10,483 nucleotides of DNA from GCA-003244245 sp052390115. Its GTDB lineage: Bacteria; Actinomycetota; Actinomycetes; Mycobacteriales; Pseudonocardiaceae. This document shows positions 1 through 6,770 of this stretch, in pieces; position 1 is the stretch's first letter; each line of letters starts with the position of its first letter. The stretch is from positions 1 through 10,483 of the forward strand of contig JBQTHE010000081.1 in assembly GCA_052390115.1 (NCBI GenBank), given 5' to 3'. The notes under the pieces are model-generated. The model had not been told where the DNA came from and made no database searches. It saw only the letters and a list, made by a program, of their open reading frames with translations. Made by a program: the position numbers and the translations under genes.

Positions 1-166
1 TTTATTGTGGGTCCGCCCTTCCTAACTCCTGACGCGGGGGCGGGGTGGGTGGGGGGCGGTCTTGGCCCCCTTTCACGGGCTGCCCGCGGGGGTTCCCGGG
101 TTGGCCCCGGCCGCCGGCGCGCCCCCCCCCCCGCGGGACTCTACCCGGCCGGCGGCCCGCCCCGGT
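1..166. other. gene-free, G/C homopolymer-rich window edge
   Basis: I see no gene here. The stretch is extremely rich in G and C runs, including an 11-C run at 122-132 and long G blocks near 35-58. Apparent reading frames on both strands are proline/glycine/arginine artefacts of the composition. I looked for a tRNA, because tRNA-Ser genes often lie near tadA, and found no acceptor/T-arm pattern. It may be a spacer downstream of tadA, or poorly resolved sequence at a contig end. Confidence 0.5.
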
Positions 167-195
167 GGTGGGGCTGGGCCCCCCGGGGCCCCACC
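167..195 (-). terminator. GC hairpin downstream of tadA, candidate terminator
   Basis: Bases 167-174 (GGTGGGGC) pair perfectly with 188-195 (GCCCCACC), giving an 8-bp all-strong stem with a 13-base loop. The hairpin begins 6 bases past the tadA stop codon (202-204, minus strand). No T-tract follows, which is common for actinobacterial terminators. The surrounding sequence is so G/C-rich that chance pairing is likely, so this remains a candidate. Confidence 0.4.
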
Positions 196-201
196 CGCCA
201 C

Positions 202-690
202 TCACAAGCGCCGCAGGCGCATGAACCCGGTGAGCAGATCAGCGCACTCCTGCTCTAGGACGCCGCCGACGACCTCCGGGCGGTGCGGGGATCGGCGGTC
301 CCGGACGACGTCCCACAGCGAGCCGACCGCACCGGTCTTGGGCTCCCAGGCACCGAACACCAGACGCCCCACGCGGGCCGCCACCAGGGCACCCGCGCAC
401 ATGGTGCACGGCTCCACGGTGACCGCCAGGGTGCAACCCGCCAACCGCCACCCCGAGTCCCGACCGTCCGAGCGCAACCGGGCGGCCCCGGCACGCAACA
501 CCAGCAACTCGGCGTGGGCGGTGGGATCCCCGGTGGCCTCCCGGGCGTTGCAGGCAGCGGCCAGCTCGACACCGTCAGCGTCCACCAGGATCGCCCCGAT
601 CGGGATGTCACCGGTGGCCGCCGCACCACCAGCCACCTCCAGAGCGCGCCGGACCAGCGCCTCGTCGGCGCCGGCCGCCGCGGCCGTCAT
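202..690 (-). CDS. tadA: tRNA-specific adenosine deaminase
   Basis: This 162-residue protein belongs to the cytidine/deoxycytidylate deaminase fold and matches TadA, which converts adenosine 34 to inosine in the tRNA-Arg anticodon so that it can read CGN codons. The zinc and catalytic signature is complete: HAE at residues 59-61 (His ligand and proton-shuttle Glu) and PCTMC at 94-98 (the two Cys ligands). The DIPIGAIL strand at 28-35 and the length are also typical. The ATG at 688-690 overlaps the TGA of the upstream gene as ATGA, so the pair is probably translated in a coupled way. CodA-type cytosine deaminases use different motifs, so the TadA assignment is firm. Confidence 0.93.
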   Translation of the reverse strand: MTAAAAGADEALVRRALEVAGGAAATGDIPIGAILVDADGVELAAACNAREATGDPTAHAELLVLRAGAARLRSDGRDSGWRLAGCTLAVTVEPCTMCAGALVAARVGRLVFGAWEPKTGAVGSLWDVVRDRRSPHRPEVVGGVLEQECADLLTGFMRLRRL

Positions 691-1172
691 CCCGGCTGCT
701 TCTCCAGCAACGCCGACAGCTGCGACCGGAACCCGCAGCGCTGGGCGATCATCTCGAGCTGCTCGTCCGGGTACAGGTCCACCTCATCGATGATCACCTG
801 CATCTCCGCTGCCGGCAGCCCCAGATCGGCGAGCAGCCCGAGGTCGCCCTCCGGCCAGACGTCGTCGGCGTCTACTGCGTCCTCTTCGGGGACCTCGACG
901 CGCAGCAGGTCGAGCACGTCGGCGGCGACGTCGTAGTCCAGCGCTGCAACAGCGTCGGACAGCAGCAACGACACGCCACCGGGCACGGGTCGCACCACGA
1001 CGAAGAACTCGTCATCGACGTCGAGCAGGCCGAAGATCGCCCCTGTGGAGCGCTGTCCGCGCAGCTCAGTGATGGCCGCGTCGAGATCTCGCAGGGCCGC
1101 AGTGTCCAGTGGTGTGCACTGCCAGCGCCCGTCCTCGCGAACCACAGCGACGGCGAAGCCGGTAACCGCCAT
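687..1172 (-). CDS. tRNA adenosine deaminase-associated protein
   Basis: This acidic protein of about 161 residues matches the actinobacterial family named tRNA adenosine deaminase-associated protein, found next to tadA. Its biochemical role is not established, and partnership with TadA is inferred from gene position. The N-terminus (MAVTGFAVAVVREDGRW) and the C-terminus, with a VIIDEVDLYPDEQLEMIAQR-like segment, fit the family; the middle is Asp/Glu-rich. I chose the ATG at 1170-1172 over an in-frame ATG ten codons upstream because the family begins at MAVTGFAV and because a -10-like hexamer lies exactly 6 bases before it. The stop overlaps tadA by four bases. Confidence 0.88.
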   Translation of the reverse strand: MAVTGFAVAVVREDGRWQCTPLDTAALRDLDAAITELRGQRSTGAIFGLLDVDDEFFVVVRPVPGGVSLLLSDAVAALDYDVAADVLDLLRVEVPEEDAVDADDVWPEGDLGLLADLGLPAAEMQVIIDEVDLYPDEQLEMIAQRCGFRSQLSALLEKQPG

Positions 1173-1184
1173 GACACCAGTATG
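1173..1184 (-). promoter_or_regulatory. candidate -10 box for a leaderless tap-tadA transcript
   Basis: Reading the minus strand, CATACT (1184-1179) is followed by six bases (GGTGTC) and then directly by the chosen ATG. This is the usual spacing for transcription starting on the A of the start codon. No Shine-Dalgarno-like sequence precedes the ATG, which agrees with a leaderless mRNA. No convincing -35 box is visible at 16-19 bp. Confidence 0.35.
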
Positions 1185-1261
1185 CGCTGCCCGAGACTGC
1201 ACGGAAGCACAATACGTGTCGGAACCCCCGATACCCAGATGAGGTGCGAGGATAGAGCGCT

Positions 1262-2521
1262 GTGAGCACGCCCGCCCCCCGTCATCGACGGCGCGTCAGC
1301 AGCCGTTCCGGACCGTGTTCGACCGATGTGGGCCCGAGCAGCCTGGTGTGCGCGGCCAGGACGCTGCAGCCGCGCACGGTCGCGCTGCGCCGCGCCCTGC
1401 ATCGGCACCCGGAACAGGGCCTGCACCTGCCCGAGACCCAATCCGCCGTGCTGGCGGCGTTGGCCGACCTACCCGTGCAGGTACGGACCGGGCACGGCGC
1501 CAGCTCCGTGATCGGGGTGATAGAGGGTGGCCGGCCGGGGCCGACGGTCCTGCTGCGGGCAGACATGGACGCGCTGCCGGTCGCCGAGCTGTCGGGAGTG
1601 CCGTTCAGCTCGGAGCTGGCGGGCTCGATGCACGCCTGCGGGCACGACACCCACGTCGCGATGCTCGCCTCGGCCGCGCGGCTGCTTGCCGAGCAGCGCG
1701 AGGAGCTGGCCGGGCGGGTGCTGTTGATGTTCCAGCCCGGGGAGGAGGGCTTCCACGGAGCGCGGCAGATGCTCGACGAGGGCCTGCTGGACGTCGCCGG
1801 GATGCCGGAACGCGCGCTGGCCGTGCACATCACCTCCACCCTGGACCGCGGGGTGGTGCAGACCAGACCCGGCGCCATCATGGCGTCATCAGATGTGCTG
1901 CGGGTGACCGTCACCGGTCGGGGCGGGCACGCCTCGGCACCGCAGAACGCGCTGGACCCGGTGCCCGCAGCAGCCGCGATGGTCGGCGCACTCCAGACGA
2001 TGGTCACCCGGACGCTCAACGTCTTCGACCCAGCGGTGATCACTGTCACCCGGATCTGCGCGGGCACCACCTCCAACATCATCCCCGAGACCGCGGAGCT
2101 GGAAGGCACGATCCGCGCACTGTCCGAGCACACCCGCAGCACCGTGCACCAGGAGGTGCGTCGCGTCTGCGAGCACGTCGCGGCAGCGCATGGGTGCACC
2201 GCCAGCGTGGCGATCGAGCACGGATACCCGGTCACCGTCAACGACAGCGAGGTGAGCCCGCAAGTGCTCGACATGGCCCGCCGGGTGCTGGGTGAACACC
2301 ACGCCGAGCCCATGCCGGACCCGATGATGGGCGCCGAGGACTTCTCCTACGTGCTGGCGAAGGTGCCCGGCGCGATGGCATTCCTCGGCGCCTGCCCGGC
2401 AGGCGATGAGCCGGACACCACACCGGCGAACCATTCCAACCGGGTCATCTTCGACGAGTCGGCGATGGTGCACGGGGTGGCCCTGTACGCCGGTTTCGCG
2501 CTCGAGGCGTTGACGCGGTGA
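1262..2521 (+). CDS. M20 family amidohydrolase (M20D, N-acyl amino acid / IAA-conjugate hydrolase type)
   Basis: This 419-residue metallo-hydrolase has the M20D peptidase/amidohydrolase signature: RADMDALP (99-106), HACGHDTH (124-131, with metal ligands Cys126 and His128), QPGEEG (158-163, catalytic and ligand Glu), AVHI (His189), the lid-domain GGHAS (221-225) and C-terminal NHS (His391). The family hydrolyses N-acyl or aryl amides of amino acids, such as hippurate, acetyl-amino acids or indole-acetyl conjugates; the substrate here cannot be read. The GTG at 1262 gives a basic N-terminal extension before the family core begins near residue 33, so GTG at 1328 or 1346 are plausible alternatives. 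It is the first gene of a three-gene cluster; its TGA overlaps the next GTG. Confidence 0.9.
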   Translation: MSTPAPRHRRRVSSRSGPCSTDVGPSSLVCAARTLQPRTVALRRALHRHPEQGLHLPETQSAVLAALADLPVQVRTGHGASSVIGVIEGGRPGPTVLLRADMDALPVAELSGVPFSSELAGSMHACGHDTHVAMLASAARLLAEQREELAGRVLLMFQPGEEGFHGARQMLDEGLLDVAGMPERALAVHITSTLDRGVVQTRPGAIMASSDVLRVTVTGRGGHASAPQNALDPVPAAAAMVGALQTMVTRTLNVFDPAVITVTRICAGTTSNIIPETAELEGTIRALSEHTRSTVHQEVRRVCEHVAAAHGCTASVAIEHGYPVTVNDSEVSPQVLDMARRVLGEHHAEPMPDPMMGAEDFSYVLAKVPGAMAFLGACPAGDEPDTTPANHSNRVIFDESAMVHGVALYAGFALEALTR

Positions 2522-3501
2522 GCGACCGCGCGCTGTGCGTGATCGGGTTGGGCCTGATCGGCGGGTCGCTGCTGCGTGCCGCCGACAACGCTGGGTGGAA
2601 GGTTCGGGGCACCGCGCCGTCGGCGACCACCGTCAATGCGGCCCGGGAAGCCGGCTTCGACATCACGTCATCGATCGAGGATGCGCTGCGGGCAGCCGCA
2701 GCCGACGACGCTCTGGTGGTTCTCGCGGTACCGCTGCCCGCGGTAACGGACGTGCTGCCGATGGTGGCGCAGCACGCTGCGCACTGCCGGCTCACCGACG
2801 TGGTCAGCGTCAAGCAACCCGTCGCGGCGGCTGTGGCGCGGCATGCCCCGTCGGCCCGCTATGTCGGCGGGCACCCGATGGCGGGGGCGTCCGCCTCGGG
2901 TTGGGCGGCTGGGTCTGCGACGCTGTTCACTGGGGCGCCCTGGGTAGTGGGTACCGACGACGGCGCCGACCGCGTGGTGTGGGCGCAGGTCGCCCGGCTC
3001 GCGCTGGACTGCGGAGCGCACGTGGTGCCGGCCGGCGCCGCAGACCACGACGCGGCAGTCGCCCGGGTGTCACACCTGCCGCACGTGCTGGCCGCGGTGC
3101 TCGCCTCGGTGGGCGCCGGCGGTGGGCCCCTGGCGATGGCGCTGGGCGCGGGCTCGTTCACCGACGGCACCCGGGTAGCCGCTTCCCGGCCCGAACTGGT
3201 GCGCGCGATGTGCGAGGGCAACCGCGACGCACTGCTCGGGGCAGTGGACGACGCGCTCGGCCGGCTGGGCGCGGCCCGCGGCTCACTGGCGTCCACCGGC
3301 GCGCTGGACGCCACCGTCCGGGCCGGCCACCTGGCCCGGCGAGCCTTCGACGCAGCCCGCGGGCCCAGCGACACCGTCCACATCGACACCGTGCACGTCG
3401 AGCTGGCCACCCCCGGCGCACTCGCACAACTACGCGAGATCGGCCGATCAGGCGGCCGGGTGATCGCCCTCCACGGCACCCGCTGCCAAGTCACCCTGTG
3501 A
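2518..3501 (+). CDS. tyrA: prephenate dehydrogenase
   Basis: This 327-residue cytosolic enzyme oxidises and decarboxylates prephenate to 4-hydroxyphenylpyruvate, the committed step to tyrosine. The N-terminal NAD(P)-binding Rossmann fold carries GLGLIGG at 10-16. The domain boundary has TDVVSVK (93-99) and GGHPMAG (117-123), the latter holding the catalytic-region His. A SHLPH segment follows in the helical domain. I see no ACT domain, and the length fits actinobacterial single-function enzymes. The GTG start overlaps the M20 stop as GTGA. The TGA stop likewise overlaps a GTG in the amidase frame. Arogenate specificity cannot be excluded from sequence alone. Confidence 0.93.
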   Translation: MSDRALCVIGLGLIGGSLLRAADNAGWKVRGTAPSATTVNAAREAGFDITSSIEDALRAAAADDALVVLAVPLPAVTDVLPMVAQHAAHCRLTDVVSVKQPVAAAVARHAPSARYVGGHPMAGASASGWAAGSATLFTGAPWVVGTDDGADRVVWAQVARLALDCGAHVVPAGAADHDAAVARVSHLPHVLAAVLASVGAGGGPLAMALGAGSFTDGTRVAASRPELVRAMCEGNRDALLGAVDDALGRLGAARGSLASTGALDATVRAGHLARRAFDAARGPSDTVHIDTVHVELATPGALAQLREIGRSGGRVIALHGTRCQVTL

Positions 3502-4775
3502 CGCTGGACCGCGATATGGATGCTTGTCGCAGTGGAAAAGGCCCGCTGGGGTGCGACAAGCATCCATATCGCGGTTGGCTGCGCGAGGACCCGTGGAATG
3601 CGATCGTGCAGGTGGTGGCAAGCGAGGGTGCGCAGGGCACGGGAGTGTTGAGTGGGTGGGCGGTGGGTGTCAAGGACCTCATCGACGTGGCCGGCCTGCC
3701 CACCCGCTGTGGTAGCGCAGTGCTGGCCGACGCCGCCCCGGCGCAGCACGACGCCGACGTGGTGGCCCGGTTGCGCGCAGCCGGCGCAGTGGTGGTCGCC
3801 AAGACCCACACCCACGAGTTCGCCTACGGCCCCACCGGGGACATCGCCGCCGAGGGACCGTGCCGCAACCCGCACGATCCGCAGCGGATCACCGGGGGCT
3901 CGTCGAGCGGGTCGGCGGCCGCAGTGGCTGCGGGACTGGTGCCGCTGGCGGTGGGCACCGATACCGGCTGCTCGACGCGCACGCCGGCCGCGCTGTGCGG
4001 GGTGGTCGGGCTTAAACCGGCGCGCGGCGCGCTACCCACCACCGGGGTGTTCCCACTGTCGGAGACCTTGGACCACATCGGGCTGCTCGGCGCCGACATC
4101 AACACGGTCGCGGTTGCCTTCAGCGCGCTGACCAGGCACCGGATCGACCCGGCAGCCCCGGTGGAAGGCACCGTGGTCGGGCGCCCGACCGGCTCCTACT
4201 GGCGGGTGCATGACCCGGAGATCATCGCCGCCGTGGACCGCGCCGCCGCCACGCTGGCGGCTGCCGGCGCCGTCCTGCGTGACGTCGAACTGCCCGGCAT
4301 CGAGGAATTCGCCGCCACCTACTACGTGATCGTCGGCGCGGAGGCCTACGCCACCCACGCGCGCTGGCTGTCCCAGCGCCTCGGCGACTACCAGCCGGCC
4401 ACCGCGGCGCGGCTGCAGGCCGCCGCCAGACACACCGCCGCCGACTACGTCAGCGCGCAGCGAACCCGACGCAGGCTGGCCACCGAGCTGACCGGTCGGC
4501 TGACAACCGCAGGGATCGACCTGCTGCTGCTACCGACCACCCCGCTGCGTGCCACCCCGATCGGCGCCGAGCAGGTCCAAGCCTCCGATGGTGCCCAGGT
4601 CGCGGTGCGCCCTGCACTGCTGTCCCTCGCGCTCCCCTTCAACCTGCTGGGCTGGCCCGCCGTGTCGGTGCCCGCACCGGGAGTGACCGGGCTACCAGTC
4701 GGGATCCAGATCGCCGCAGTGCAGGGTGGGGAGCAGGCGGTGCTCGCCGCCGGAGCCCGGATTGCCGCTGGCTGA
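3498..4775 (+). CDS. amidase-signature family hydrolase
   Basis: This Ser-cisSer-Lys amidase has about 425 residues if started at GTG 3498. With that start the triad is Lys59 (GVKDLIDVAG), cis-Ser135 (GGSSSGS) and nucleophile Ser159 (TDTGCSTRTPAALCG); the 24-residue Ser-Ser spacing equals that in FAAH-like enzymes. The Gly usually just before the nucleophile is Cys158. GatA is unlikely, because no gatB or gatC lies nearby and the protein is short. GTG 3498 overlaps the tyrA TGA in the same GTGA pattern as the previous junction. The ATG at 3516 is an alternative. Codons 4-26 are made by a large inverted repeat, and residues similar to other amidases start only near DPWNAIV (31-37), so the true N-terminus is uncertain. 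Substrate unknown. Confidence 0.87.
   Translation: MTLDRDMDACRSGKGPLGCDKHPYRGWLREDPWNAIVQVVASEGAQGTGVLSGWAVGVKDLIDVAGLPTRCGSAVLADAAPAQHDADVVARLRAAGAVVVAKTHTHEFAYGPTGDIAAEGPCRNPHDPQRITGGSSSGSAAAVAAGLVPLAVGTDTGCSTRTPAALCGVVGLKPARGALPTTGVFPLSETLDHIGLLGADINTVAVAFSALTRHRIDPAAPVEGTVVGRPTGSYWRVHDPEIIAAVDRAAATLAAAGAVLRDVELPGIEEFAATYYVIVGAEAYATHARWLSQRLGDYQPATAARLQAAARHTAADYVSAQRTRRRLATELTGRLTTAGIDLLLLPTTPLRATPIGAEQVQASDGAQVAVRPALLSLALPFNLLGWPAVSVPAPGVTGLPVGIQIAAVQGGEQAVLAAGARIAAG
3508..3575. repeat. 24-bp perfect inverted repeat with 20-base loop, inside the amidase 5' end
   Basis: Bases 3508-3531 are the exact reverse complement of 3552-3575, and 3532-3551 form the loop. The arm core reads GATATGGATGCTTGTCGC. 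One further G-T wobble pair is possible outside. The element begins 7 bases after the tyrA stop. It could be a dispersed palindromic repeat, a terminator or attenuator for tyrA, or a translation-inhibiting hairpin for the amidase. No T-tract follows. The reading frame stays open through it, encoding a stretch unlike normal amidase N-termini. Confidence 0.9.
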
Positions 4776-4780
4776 TGCCA

Positions 4781-4810
4781 GTTCAGGTGCCCAGGGTTCA
4801 GGTGCGCAGG
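4781..4810. repeat. two 15-base tandem copies at a convergent gene end
   Basis: GTTCAGGTGCCCAGG (4781-4795) is followed at once by GTTCAGGTGCGCAGG (4796-4810), differing at one base. The second copy includes the TGA and last codons of the minus-strand glycolipid-binding gene. It is probably a small slippage duplication in the 22-bp gap between two convergent genes. Confidence 0.75.
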
Positions 4811-5448
4811 GCCAATCCGGGGTACTGGAGCACCATACCGTCGGTGTCCACGGTGAGATCCGCCTCCAACGAGTCGCTGGCGAAGCGCACCACCGTCGTC
4901 TCGCCCACCACCACGGTGCGGTAGATCTGCAGGCCACAGCCCACCACAAGGTCCGGCAGCGAGACGAACACCACCTGCAGCTCGTGCTGGGCGGCCGTGC
5001 GGTGCAAGCCCAGCCGGCGCACGGGCAGAGCGTTGAACAGTGGGCTGAACGCCAGATCGACGTCCAAGGCGCCGCTGAACTTGGTCCGTATGGTGCCCGC
5101 ACCCTGGCCGACCCGTTCGACCAGCCAGATGCCCTCCTCTGAGCGAGTCAGATTGACGTACTGCTCGCCCTGGGCCCGAATCGTGCGGACGGTCAGCCGC
5201 TGCACTACACCTGCGTCGTCGGTGGCCAGGGAGTAGGACGCTGAGTATGCCTCGGCGCCGTCTTGCCGCGCACTGATCAGGGAACCGCTGGCCCGCATGC
5301 TGCGATCGCCGAGAACCACCCGCGCCGCCTCCAGCCGCAGCGCAGCTACGCCCGCCCAGGCGAGCATCCTCGTTGCCTGCGGCGCACGGCGGGTTGGCGT
5401 GGATACGGTCTCGCCGGTAAACCGCTCCCCGGTCTCGGGAGTGCTCAC
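4798..5448 (-). CDS. putative glycolipid-binding protein (DUF1089-like)
   Basis: This protein of about 216 residues resembles the putative glycolipid-binding family formerly called DUF1089, whose biochemical function is not firmly known. Supporting segments are an RLEAARVVL strand near the core start, RASGSLI, AYSASYSLATD, GALDVDLAFSPLFNALPVRRL and the C-terminal VDTDGMVLQYPGL. No signal peptide or membrane segment is visible, so it is likely cytosolic. I chose GTG 5446-5448 because it overlaps the stop of a short upstream frame that has a strong ribosome-binding site. The family core begins at ATG 5368-5370 (MLAWAGVAALRLEAARV), which would drop 26 residues and is a good alternative. The gene is convergent with the amidase. 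Confidence 0.75.
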   Translation of the reverse strand: MSTPETGERFTGETVSTPTRRAPQATRMLAWAGVAALRLEAARVVLGDRSMRASGSLISARQDGAEAYSASYSLATDDAGVVQRLTVRTIRAQGEQYVNLTRSEEGIWLVERVGQGAGTIRTKFSGALDVDLAFSPLFNALPVRRLGLHRTAAQHELQVVFVSLPDLVVGCGLQIYRTVVVGETTVVRFASDSLEADLTVDTDGMVLQYPGLALRT

Positions 5449-5483
5449 CGGCCGGCCTGCACGGGATGGTCGTCGAGTTCCAC
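5445..5483 (-). CDS. 12-codon upstream reading frame coupled to the glycolipid-binding gene
   Basis: The minus strand shows GGGAGG (5494-5489), five bases, then GTG at 5483-5481, opening a frame that encodes MELDDHPVQAGR and stops at TGA 5447-5445. That stop overlaps the next GTG as GTGA. It has the best ribosome-binding site in this region, so ribosomes may load here and re-initiate on the main gene. No function is known, and chance is possible for so short a frame. Confidence 0.35.
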   Translation of the reverse strand: MELDDHPVQAGR

Positions 5484-5843
5484 CGGAGCCTCCCTCGCGC
5501 TGGTGGGTGTCCTGCGGTCGTGAGCCTACCTGTGCTGATGATCGCACAGCCTCGCACCGGACGGGCTCCGCGGCGATCTCGCACCGCACAAGCTCGCACT
5601 GTCACCCAGGTGGGTGCCATCCGATAGCAGGTATGCTCGCCGTGAAGGCGGGGAGTAGCCTTCTCGGCGGGCGAGAGCCGGGGGCAGCACCATGCTGGCT
5701 TCTCGTCTGAATAACATCAGTAGATCCGTCGATGGCCGGGGAGCGCCCGAGCATGCGGGGATTCTTCGCCCTGCTGTGCACGCGTGTTGTGCGCTCCCGC
5801 CCCAGCTGGCGGCCGCCGTGCTACCACAACGAAGAAGGACCAC
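5484..5843. other. intergenic region with a -10-like box and potential leader hairpins
   Basis: I find no supported gene in this divergent gap; overlapping frames are compositional shadows. On the plus strand TATGCT (5632-5637) could be a -10 box, without a clear -35. The next 80 bases could fold into at least two small hairpins: TCTCG-GCGGG-CGAGA near 5660-5675 and CAGCA-CCA-TGCTG near 5685-5697. If transcription starts near 5644, the small gene at 5844 would have a 5' leader of about 200 bases. Confidence 0.3.
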
Positions 5844-6035
5844 ATGCGCACGCCCGTCTCCGACCGCCGACCGCGGGCCGGAATGACCATCACTCCCCGT
5901 CATCGGCAGAGCCGACCCCTGCCGATGAGTGCCGTGGCCGTGCGTCGCGGCCAGTTCGGGGAGTTCGAGCTGCGTCCGGTGCGCGAGCACACCGTCGAAG
6001 CGCTGACCCCCGAGGAGGAGACCCAGGAGCATTGA
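5844..6035 (+). CDS. small hypothetical protein, 63 residues
   Basis: I do not recognise this protein. It has a strong Shine-Dalgarno-like AAGGA (5835-5839) four bases before the ATG, and codon third positions are mostly G or C as expected for real genes here. The N-terminal half is basic (MRTPVSDRRPRAG, then TPRHRQSRP). The middle has VAVRRGQFGEFELRPV, and the C-terminus is acidic (EALTPEEETQEH). There is no signal peptide, membrane helix or cysteine. In-frame ATGs at 5883 and 5925 lack comparable ribosome-binding sites. A precursor peptide or small regulatory protein is conceivable, but no modifying enzyme lies nearby and I assign no function. Confidence 0.5.
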   Translation: MRTPVSDRRPRAGMTITPRHRQSRPLPMSAVAVRRGQFGEFELRPVREHTVEALTPEEETQEH

Positions 6036-6172
6036 AACACCCCGGCGTGTCCGGCGCAGCTGTCCGGTGTGTCGCGCTGCCCTGCCCGCGCACTGCATCG
6101 ACGTCGACAGCCGACTGCGTGGCCGCCATCGGGCCCCGTCCAGCTGCGATGAGTTGTAGGCAGGTGCGGGGT

Positions 6173-6700
6173 CTAGGTGACCCTGGGGCTGTCGCGTAGC
6201 CGTTTCCCGAGAATGATCGACTCTGAGACAAGCTCCTCGTACACATAGGGCCGCACCTCACCGGTCTCGGTGAAGCCCACTTGCTGCCAGAACGGCAGCA
6301 CAGCGGCGTCGGCACGCACTACCGCCACCCGCAGCACGTCGATCTCCGGCCAGTGCCGCACCTTCGCTTCCACCTCCTGGTAGGCCGATTCGCCGATACC
6401 CTGGCCTTGGTGTTCCTCGTCGAGGAGCAGCAGGCCGATCAACGCGGTGCTATGCGTCGGCCAGCCGCGGATGAGATCCGCGCAGCCCACCAGCTCAGGC
6501 ACGTCGGTCATGAAGCCGTAGAGGTACTTGCTGTCGCAGGTGATCCCGGGTGGCAGGGCAGTGAACAGGCTCTGAGCCTCCGCCGCTCCCGGCGGGTGAC
6601 CAGTGACAAGCTCGGTGTAGGTCGGCGCGCCCTTGAGGACGCGCTGCAGAGCCGCCATCTCGCATGGCTGACCAGTCAGTAATCGCAGGTGGATGTCCAC
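6173..6700 (-). CDS. GNAT family N-acetyltransferase
   Basis: This 175-residue protein is a GCN5-related N-acetyltransferase, which moves an acetyl group from acetyl-CoA to an amine; the substrate is unknown. Motif A is visible as LLLDEEHQGQGIGESAYQE, with the pyrophosphate-binding QGQGIG at residues 98-103. Motif B is VLPFWQQVGF (134-143), followed by a C-terminal ELVSESIILGKRL strand. The N-terminal part resembles GNATs of about 170-180 residues that act on small molecules or peptides. The start is GTG 6698-6700; no good ribosome-binding site is seen, and a 19-bp palindrome occupies the bases just upstream. It is divergent from the HesB-like gene, with 82 bp between the starts. Confidence 0.88.
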   Translation of the reverse strand: MDIHLRLLTGQPCEMAALQRVLKGAPTYTELVTGHPPGAAEAQSLFTALPPGITCDSKYLYGFMTDVPELVGCADLIRGWPTHSTALIGLLLLDEEHQGQGIGESAYQEVEAKVRHWPEIDVLRVAVVRADAAVLPFWQQVGFTETGEVRPYVYEELVSESIILGKRLRDSPRVT

Positions 6701-6705
6701 AGTTT

Positions 6706-6724
6706 CATGTTGGCAGCCAACATG
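6706..6724. promoter_or_regulatory. 19-bp palindrome, candidate operator
   Basis: CATGTTGGCAGCCAACATG consists of two perfect 9-bp arms around one central base. It lies 6 to 24 bases upstream of the GNAT start codon, over the place where its ribosome-binding site should be, and 58 bases upstream of the HesB-like start. A dimeric repressor site is the simplest reading. I do not recognise the cognate regulator. Confidence 0.5.
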
Positions 6725-6737
6725 GCTGCTGCGAAGA

Positions 6738-6761
6738 CCCTCCGCTTACCCGTTCGGAGGG
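6738..6761. promoter_or_regulatory. 7-bp inverted repeat in the divergent promoter region
   Basis: CCCTCCG (6738-6744) and CGGAGGG (6755-6761) are perfect inverted arms separated by ten bases. The repeat covers the expected -35/spacer region of the HesB-like promoter. It may be a second operator or a small hairpin. Confidence 0.35.
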
Positions 6762-6770
6762 GATAACGCC

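Noticed and set aside
62..793. Long plus-strand open frame opposite tadA and its partner
   Set aside because: It is a high-GC antisense shadow with Pro/Arg/Ala/Ser-rich sequence and no family resemblance; the opposite strand encodes clear TadA motifs.
2535..3497. Upstream extension of the amidase frame through tyrA
   Set aside because: The Arg/Gly-rich translation is the shifted frame of tyrA; amidase resemblance begins only after 3580, and the GTG at 3498 provides a coupled start.
4445..5620. 391-codon minus-strand frame overlapping the amidase end and the glycolipid-binding gene
   Set aside because: No motifs, poor composition, and it overlaps two well-supported genes in other frames.
5645..5720. 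yybP-ykoY (manganese) riboswitch suggested by GGGGAGTAG at 5651-5659
   Set aside because: The remaining conserved parts (GUCAUC-type loop, CGAGACC-like 3' strand pairing with the 5' end) are not visible, and no Mn exporter, TerC or P-type ATPase gene follows. A covariance-model scan would decide.
6036..6172. Possible terminator between the 63-residue gene and the GNAT gene
   Set aside because: The ACACCCCGG...CCGGTGTGT pairing near 6039-6072 has a mismatch and a long loop; not strong enough to call.
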